From the NCBI GenBank assembly GCA_028293725.1, contig JAQGOE010000015.1:1-11023 (forward strand): a stretch of 11,023 nt of DNA. The letters run 5' to 3'. Below the pieces are notes generated by a model. It ran no database searches. It saw only the letters and a list, made by a program, of their open reading frames with translations, and was not told where the DNA came from. Shown piece by piece: positions 6,705 through 11,023 of the stretch (within the stretch, counting starts at the first letter, position 1; each line of letters starts with the position of its first letter). Source of the stretch: Gammaproteobacteria bacterium (GTDB lineage Bacteria > Pseudomonadota > Gammaproteobacteria > Steroidobacterales > Steroidobacteraceae). A program made the translations under genes and the position numbers.

Positions 6705-8333
6705 TCAGTACTTCGACAGCCGCGTTTCCTGACAAGTAATAAACTCCAGCAACGCAGGCTTGCCAGCCTTCGTCTGCGCGATGCCTCGCTTGATCGCCGG
6801 AACGATTTCCGCAACCGAGGTCACCCGCTCGCCGTAGCCGCCGAACGCGCGCGCCATTGCCGCATAATCGCCGGAGATGTCCGTGGCGCGATATTTCTCG
6901 GTGGCCTTCGGCATGACCGCGAGCTCGATGGCCATGGAGGAGTTGTTGAGGAGAATGGAGAGAATCGGCAGGCGCTCGCGCACCGCCGTCTCGAAGTCCG
7001 TGCCGGTAAACCCGATCGCCGCGTCGCCCCACACGTTGATACACAACTTATCGGGATGGACGAGCTTCGCGCCCATGGCCAGGCCCAGTCCGTAACCGAG
7101 CTGGGTCGTTTTGCCCCAGCCGATGTAGGACAGCGGGGTGGTCGACTTCCAGAACGGCATGAGCTGGTCGCGGGGGCTGCCGGCGTCGTGCGTGATGATC
7201 GTGTTGGCTACGTCAACCGTATGCTGCAGATCCCACAGCACGCGATACGGAGTCATGGGCTCCTGATCGGAGGTGAGCCGGGGCAGCCATTCCTTCATGT
7301 GCTCCGCGCTGATCTTCTCGATCTCGCCGGTTACAGAGGTCCAGTCGCGCTTCGCGGTGACGTGCTTGCGAACTTCCGCGAGCAGCGCTTGCAGAGTGAG
7401 TTTCGCATCGCCGACCAGCGCGTATTGCACGATCACGGATTTGTTGATGTCGACCGGGTCGAGGGTCGAGTGAATGACCGTCTTGCCGGTCGGCATGGCG
7501 CTGGCGAAGGGTGATTCGGAGAAGCTGCAGCCGACACCGAAAATGACATCGGAGTGGCGCAGGAAGTGGGGTACCGCCTTCGGATGCGCGTTACCGCCCG
7601 AGCCCAGGGAGAGCGGATGGGTTTCGTTGAACGAGCTCTTGCCCGGCAGGCTGGTGCAGACGGGAATGGCCAGCAACTCCGCCAGCTCCTGCAATTCCGT
7701 GTAGGCGTCAGCCCAGTGGATGCCCTGGCCGGCGTAGATGACCGGCCGTTTGGCCTTCATGAGCACGGCCGCGGTTTTGACCACATCCTCCGGGTCCGGT
7801 CCGGAGCGGGTGCGAACGACGGCGGTGTAGTTGAGCGGCTCGGGGACTTCGTCGTCGAACGAGTCGTACGGAATTTCGACCACCACCGGCTGGGGGCGGC
7901 CGTTGCGCAACTGCGTGAACGCGCGCCGGAATATGTTAGGGACTTCGGCGCCGACCGTGACCGGCTCGGCGTGCTTGGAGACTCCCGCCATTTGCAGCGT
8001 GGAGTTGAAGTTGTATGGCACGTGAGCCAGGCGGCGCGGATAGCCGGCCGGCAGCACCAACACGGGCACGGAGTCGCCGTAAGCCTGTGCCACGCCGCCG
8101 TAGGCGTTCTCAGCCCCCGGTCCGTGCTGCATGCAAAAGGCGCCCATCTTTTTGCCACGCGTCATCCGGGAGACCGCGTCCGCCATGTGCAGCCCGATAC
8201 GCTCCTGGCGCACGATGACCGTGCGGATATCTGCCATCGCAGCCGCTTCCAGCAACTGGTTGCGGGGGTAACCGAACAGGACGTCGATTCCCTCCCGCTT
8301 CAAGATCTCCGCGATAGCGGCCGCTGTTTTCAC
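6705..8333 (-). CDS. Thiamine-diphosphate-dependent enzyme, acetolactate synthase / benzoylformate decarboxylase-like
   Basis: A 542-residue cytoplasmic enzyme of the three-domain TPP family, close to the usual length of about 550. The PYR domain (about 1-165) carries the cofactor-activating E44 in VRQERIG and the QHGPGAENAYGG segment (69-80). The central Rossmann-like domain (about 180-330) shows RPVIYAGQGI. The PP domain holds the GD-X25-NN diphosphate/magnesium motif (GD at 436-437, NN at 463-464). Family members decarboxylate or condense 2-oxo acids; the specific substrate cannot be read from these motifs. The GTG start is certain because an in-frame TGA directly precedes it and GGAGAG lies 4 bases upstream. 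It lies 85 bp after the transporter gene and one base before the PQQ dehydrogenase, which points to a shared pathway. No full acetolactate synthase operon is present, so a catabolic decarboxylase or lyase seems more likely than an anabolic role. Confidence 0.9.
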   Translation of the reverse strand: MKTAAAIAEILKREGIDVLFGYPRNQLLEAAAMADIRTVIVRQERIGLHMADAVSRMTRGKKMGAFCMQHGPGAENAYGGVAQAYGDSVPVLVLPAGYPRRLAHVPYNFNSTLQMAGVSKHAEPVTVGAEVPNIFRRAFTQLRNGRPQPVVVEIPYDSFDDEVPEPLNYTAVVRTRSGPDPEDVVKTAAVLMKAKRPVIYAGQGIHWADAYTELQELAELLAIPVCTSLPGKSSFNETHPLSLGSGGNAHPKAVPHFLRHSDVIFGVGCSFSESPFASAMPTGKTVIHSTLDPVDINKSVIVQYALVGDAKLTLQALLAEVRKHVTAKRDWTSVTGEIEKISAEHMKEWLPRLTSDQEPMTPYRVLWDLQHTVDVANTIITHDAGSPRDQLMPFWKSTTPLSYIGWGKTTQLGYGLGLAMGAKLVHPDKLCINVWGDAAIGFTGTDFETAVRERLPILSILLNNSSMAIELAVMPKATEKYRATDISGDYAAMARAFGGYGERVTSVAEIVPAIKRGIAQTKAGKPALLEFITCQETRLSKY

Positions 8334-8337
8334 TCAA

Positions 8338-8343
8338 CTCTCC
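8338..8343 (-). promoter_or_regulatory. Shine-Dalgarno GGAGAG for the TPP enzyme
   Basis: GGAGAG is followed by TTGA and then GTG at 8333. The TGA within the spacer (8336-8334) is in frame with the gene, which excludes any upstream start and fixes the GTG codon. Confidence 0.8.
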
Positions 8344-8418
8344 GTCAATTTCATTTACGCAATAGAAACTATGCCCGCCAACCGCCTGTTGGGCAGCCAC
8401 GTACGGGCCAAAGGATTT

Positions 8419-9759
8419 TCACTGGGCGGGAAAAGATGTCGCCGCAGCGCCCCCGGTGGCGTCCGCGTGGTCCCGCAGAATGCGGCCGTCGTAGCGATGC
8501 AGAAACAACGAGCCGACGAAGGTCAGGAAGCCGCAAAAGCACATGTAGTAGGCCGGGCCGACCGGCGAGCCGGTCAGGTTCACCAGCAGGGCCGCCATGA
8601 GGGGCGCAACGCCGCTGAAGATGGAGAAGGCGAGGTTGAACGAGATCGCCACGCCGCTGAAGCGGATGCGGGTCGGATAAAGATCGGCTGCGATGGCGCA
8701 CATCGGCCCGTTCACGAGAGAGGCGGCCAGTCCCGCGCCGGTGAACAGGATAAACAACCCGACACTGTGGTTGGCGGCGGCGGTGAAGAACGGAATGCTC
8801 AAGGCCATCAGGCCTACACCGCCCGCGCCCAGAATCCAACGCCGGGGAATACGGTCGCCCAGCCATGCCGCCGTCAGAAGACCGAAGGAGAGCACCACCA
8901 GGCAGATATTCTGGGCCTCGATCGCCTCCACCCGCGAATAACCCATGTAGGTTGGCAGGAAAGCCGGCATCGCGAACAGCAGGCCGTTGAAGCCCGCGGT
9001 GGCGATCATGGAGGAGACGCCGACCAGCACTTGCGCGGGATGCGAGCGGAACAGCTCAATAAAAGGCCGCTTGGCGGCGTTTTTGCGCAGCAGTTGGAAT
9101 TCCGGGGTCTCGTGGAGGGACAGCCGCAGCCAGAAGCTGACCAGCCCCAGGAAGCCGCCAAACAGGAAGCCGATCCGCCAGCCCCAATCGGAGATCTGGG
9201 GCTCGGTGAATGACTCGTGCACCACGAGGCTCAGGGCCGAAGCCAGCGCCACTCCTGAGTTCACGCAGAAAAAGATGAAGCCGGCGGAGAAGCCGGCCGT
9301 GCGGGGTGCGGTCTCGACCACGAATGTGATGGCACCCGGGAGCTCGCCCCCGAGGCTGAAACCCTGTATCAGCCGCAATGACACCATGAGGACCGCGGCG
9401 GTCGGGCCCAGCGTGGCCTGCGTGGGCAGCAGGCCCATACAGATTGTGGCCAGCGACATCGACAGGATGGAGACGATGAAGACCGGGCGGCGCCCGTACT
9501 TGTCGCCGAAGTGGCTGAAAACGATGCCGCCCAGGGGGCGCGCCAGGTAGCCGACCGCGAACACCGAAAATGAGTACATCAGCGACAGGCCAGCGTTGCC
9601 GGCAGGGAAGAACGCCGCCCCGATATACTGGGCGAACATGCTGTAGATGACGAAGTCGTAGAACTCGAGGGCGCCACCCAGGCTCGAAAGGATGATGACC
9701 CGCCATTGGGACCATTGAATGCCGGGTGCGGCTGTGGTTGTGGTTGATGCGCGGTCCAT
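8419..9759 (-). CDS. MFS transporter, metabolite:H+ symporter (MHS) type
   Basis: A 446-residue inner-membrane carrier with about twelve hydrophobic segments. MHS-subfamily signatures are clear: LEFYDFVIYS (31-40) in the first helix, GDKYGRR (85-91) in the loop between helices 2 and 3, RLIQGFSLGGE (129-139) in helix 4, and a second loop motif GDRIPRR (301-307) in the C-terminal half. Known members import carboxylates, betaines or aromatic acids such as 2-oxoglutarate, shikimate and proline with protons, so an organic acid is the most likely cargo; the exact substrate is unknown. The start ATG is supported by AAGGGGG a few bases upstream. The gene is first in the minus-strand operon, ahead of the TPP enzyme and PQQ dehydrogenase, and it is divergent from the exported metallo-beta-lactamase-fold protein. 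Confidence 0.92.
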   Translation of the reverse strand: MDRASTTTTAAPGIQWSQWRVIILSSLGGALEFYDFVIYSMFAQYIGAAFFPAGNAGLSLMYSFSVFAVGYLARPLGGIVFSHFGDKYGRRPVFIVSILSMSLATICMGLLPTQATLGPTAAVLMVSLRLIQGFSLGGELPGAITFVVETAPRTAGFSAGFIFFCVNSGVALASALSLVVHESFTEPQISDWGWRIGFLFGGFLGLVSFWLRLSLHETPEFQLLRKNAAKRPFIELFRSHPAQVLVGVSSMIATAGFNGLLFAMPAFLPTYMGYSRVEAIEAQNICLVVLSFGLLTAAWLGDRIPRRWILGAGGVGLMALSIPFFTAAANHSVGLFILFTGAGLAASLVNGPMCAIAADLYPTRIRFSGVAISFNLAFSIFSGVAPLMAALLVNLTGSPVGPAYYMCFCGFLTFVGSLFLHRYDGRILRDHADATGGAAATSFPAQ

Positions 9760-9821
9760 CCTCGGCCCCCTTGCCGACGGTTGCAGCGTTTCAGTGTGGC
9801 GGGCGGGGCCCGCGAATGTTA

Positions 9822-9833
9822 GAGCCGCGGCTC
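9822..9833. promoter_or_regulatory. 12-bp perfect palindrome upstream of the transporter operon
   Basis: GAGCCGCGGCTC is a perfect palindrome lying 63 bp upstream of the transporter start codon, with A/T-rich bases (CTAACATT on the minus strand) beside it. Its position suits an operator for the minus-strand operon, but no regulator gene is in the window and chance occurrence in GC-rich DNA is possible. Confidence 0.3.
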
Positions 9834-9893
9834 AAAAAGCATTTGTGACGGCATGGAAAAGATGAAGGGTCGATTATTTCTATGGCGTCATTG

Positions 9894-9931
9894 AAGCTAG
9901 ACCCCTCGCGGCTGTCTTTCGAGGCTAGCTT
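9894..9931. promoter_or_regulatory. Long interrupted inverted repeat in the divergent promoter region
   Basis: AAGCTAG (9894-9900) pairs with CTAGCTT (9925-9931), and inside it CCTCG (9904-9908) pairs with CGAGG (9920-9924). Together they make a 12-bp stem with a 3-base bulge and an 11-base loop. It could be a regulator binding site or an RNA structure in a leader. It lies 93 bp before the + strand start and 135 bp before the minus-strand start. Confidence 0.45.
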
Positions 9932-9968
9932 AGACCGATTCAAAAATGGACGCCCACGCACGGAAGCA

Positions 9969-9997
9969 TTGACCCACAAGCGAAAAAATACGATCAA
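9969..9997 (+). promoter_or_regulatory. Weak sigma70-like promoter candidate for the MBL-fold gene
   Basis: TTGACC (9969-9974) matches the -35 consensus at five of six bases. A 17-base spacer leads to GATCAA (9992-9997), which matches the -10 consensus at only three of six. It would give a leader of about 20 bases. The poor -10 makes this tentative. Confidence 0.2.
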
Positions 9998-10023
9998 TGG
10001 CCATGTGAGGGGACCATTCTGCC

Positions 10024-10956
10024 GTGATTGAACCGGACCGTAGAAGCTTTCTGAAAGCCGCCGTCGCGGGTGCCGCCGGGGTATCGCTTTCGCTCAGGGC
10101 CCTGGCCCGCTCGGAGCCGGAACCCATCGTTGCCGTGCCGTTGAGCGACAATATAGTGCAGATCACCGGCGCGGGCGGCAACGTCGTGGCGGTGACCGGT
10201 GCTGATGGGGTTCTGCTCGTCGACAGTGGGGTCGAGGAGCGCTCGAAGGATCTCCTGAAAGCCGTGGGGAAGCTCCCGGGCGGACAGCACATCCATACCC
10301 TGATCAATACGCATTGGCACTGGGACCACACCGGGGGTAACGAGCGGCTGGGTAAGGACAAGGTCAAGATCATCGCGCACGAGAACACGAAGCTGTGGCT
10401 CGGCGCTGACTTCTACTGCGACTGGCAGGACAACCGGCATTACACGCCGCGACCCAAGGTGGCGTTGCCGACCGAGACGTTTTATACGTCGGGACAGATG
10501 ACGGCCAACGGGCAGGACATCGTGTACGGGTATTTGCCCCGTGCGCACACCGACAGCGACATCTACGTGTTTTTCCCGAAGGCTAACGTGCTGGTGGCGG
10601 GCGGCTTGGTTTCGGTCGGCGCGTACCCAGTTCTGGATTACACGACCGGCGGGTGGATCGGCGGCATAGACGATGCCTCTAAGGCCCTGGTCGGAATTGC
10701 GAACAAGGATACTCGCATCGTTCCAGGCGTTGGTCCTGTGCAGACCTATGCCGATCTGCAGGCGCAGAGCGAGATGTTGCACACCATGCATGAAAGGCTG
10801 GTCGACTTGATGAGAAAGGGCATCGGCACCGATGACCTTGCAGCGCATCCGCCGACCGAAGAGTTCAATGCAAAGTGGGGCGATCCCCAGTTGTTCCTCG
10901 CCAATGCCTACCGTGGCATGTGGGGCCACGTGCGTGAGTTGGGCAAGATTGTGTAG
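10024..10956 (+). CDS. Tat-exported metallo-beta-lactamase-fold protein with incomplete metal site
   Basis: A 310-residue protein with a textbook twin-arginine leader (DRRSFLKAA, 5-13; hydrophobic stretch to about 27), hence exported folded. The MBL-fold signature THWHWDH gives H97, H99, D101 and H102, and AHTDSD gives H175. The bridging aspartate of the usual TGD motif is glycine (G194 in AGGLVS), and the last histidine of PGHGP is valine (V236 in PGVGP). Two of the usual metal ligands are thus missing, so it may bind a single metal ion or act differently from standard hydrolases. Relatives include exported hydrolases and proteins of quinoprotein relay systems; no substrate can be named. GTG at 10024 is preferred because it begins directly before the leader, and the in-frame ATG at 10003 runs straight into TGA. 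GAGGGG at 10007-10012 is a somewhat distant ribosome binding site. It is divergent from the transporter operon and followed closely by another gene. Confidence 0.88.
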   Translation: MIEPDRRSFLKAAVAGAAGVSLSLRALARSEPEPIVAVPLSDNIVQITGAGGNVVAVTGADGVLLVDSGVEERSKDLLKAVGKLPGGQHIHTLINTHWHWDHTGGNERLGKDKVKIIAHENTKLWLGADFYCDWQDNRHYTPRPKVALPTETFYTSGQMTANGQDIVYGYLPRAHTDSDIYVFFPKANVLVAGGLVSVGAYPVLDYTTGGWIGGIDDASKALVGIANKDTRIVPGVGPVQTYADLQAQSEMLHTMHERLVDLMRKGIGTDDLAAHPPTEEFNAKWGDPQLFLANAYRGMWGHVRELGKIV

Positions 10957-10964
10957 CGCGAGAT

Positions 10965-10970
10965 GAGGAG
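10965..10970 (+). promoter_or_regulatory. Shine-Dalgarno GAGGAG for the gene at the right edge
   Basis: GAGGAG ends 4 bases before the ATG at 10975. This strong site supports a new gene starting there, 18 bases after the MBL-fold gene, probably cotranscribed with it. Confidence 0.6.
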
Positions 10971-10974
10971 CTCA

Positions 10975-11023
10975 ATGCTGACCGATCGGAATTCGAAGGG
11001 ACGGACTGCCGGGCGCACCGCGA
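10975..11023 (+). CDS. Start of an unidentified gene, cut by the right edge
   Basis: An open frame starts at ATG 10975 with a strong GAGGAG ahead of it and runs off the window after 16 codons (MLTDRNSKGRTAGRTA). An in-frame ATG at 10963 is an alternative start without a comparable site. The visible residues are basic and polar and could be the N-terminal part of a leader, but too little is present to name a family. The spacing suggests an operon with the MBL-fold gene. Confidence 0.5.
   Translation, partial: MLTDRNSKGRTAGRTA

Noticed and set aside
6704..6814. Upstream extension of the PQQ dehydrogenase to 6814
   Set aside because: The extra 37 residues are Arg/Ser-rich, overlap the end of the TPP-enzyme gene and would precede an evident signal peptide that starts at 6703.
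8334..8354. Six-codon leader frame (MKLTES) ending directly at the TPP-enzyme GTG
   Set aside because: There is no ribosome binding site ahead of its ATG and no attenuation-like codon run; it is probably just the in-frame stop before the true start.
8371..8394. Small imperfect stem (CCAAC/GTTGG) between the transporter and TPP-enzyme genes
   Set aside because: Only 5 bp pair cleanly and there is no T-tract; too weak to call a terminator or regulator.
7554..8600. 348-codon open frame on the + strand
   Set aside because: Antisense to the TPP enzyme and spanning into the transporter gene; composition is Arg/His/Gln-rich and no domain is seen.
9791..9997. 68-codon frame in the divergent intergenic region, minus strand
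   Set aside because: No ribosome binding site or recognisable feature, and it would cover the inverted repeats and likely promoters.
9994..10929. 311-codon open frame on the minus strand
   Set aside because: Antisense to the Tat MBL-fold gene, whose HxHxDH and twin-arginine motifs establish the coding strand.

Overview
The window is high-GC bacterial DNA, tightly packed, with mixed ATG and GTG starts and several exported proteins (two with Tat-type twin-arginine leaders, two with Sec-type leaders). The gene content suggests a chromosomal metabolic region of a heterotrophic, aerobic, probably soil or water Gram-negative bacterium: a DUF1592/DUF1588/DUF1585 haem-motif protein beside a DUF1552 protein, a secreted ankyrin protein, a PQQ dehydrogenase fused to cytochrome c, and an MHS-type transporter. 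Acidobacteriota or Steroidobacter-like Gammaproteobacteria are possible hosts, but the sequence alone does not settle this. No rRNA, tRNA, CRISPR array, insertion sequence or phage gene was seen.

Left block, + strand (1-3968): the 3' part of a DUF1592/DUF1588/DUF1585 protein with a CxxCH motif, a Tat-exported DUF1552 protein, and a Sec-exported ankyrin-repeat protein. The last two are separated by one base. The three look like one unit whose products all act outside the cytoplasm.

Middle (3925-4627): two short minus-strand genes form a tandem paralogous pair encoding coiled-coil proteins, coupled through a TGATG overlap. The second copy has lost the membrane anchor of the first. Two hairpins (4009-4035 and 4586-4613) probably end transcription of the left and right blocks.

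Right block, minus strand (4628-9759): MHS-family transporter, then a thiamine-diphosphate enzyme, then a PQQ/haem c dehydrogenase. All are co-oriented and the last two are one base apart. A plausible reading is uptake of an organic acid, TPP-dependent cleavage or decarboxylation in the cytoplasm, and periplasmic oxidation of an alcohol or aldehyde feeding electrons into cytochrome c. The substrate cannot be named from sequence.

Right edge (10024-11023, + strand): divergent from that operon across a 264-bp region holding two inverted repeats lies a Tat-exported metallo-beta-lactamase-fold protein with an incomplete metal site, followed by the first codons of another gene with a strong ribosome binding site.
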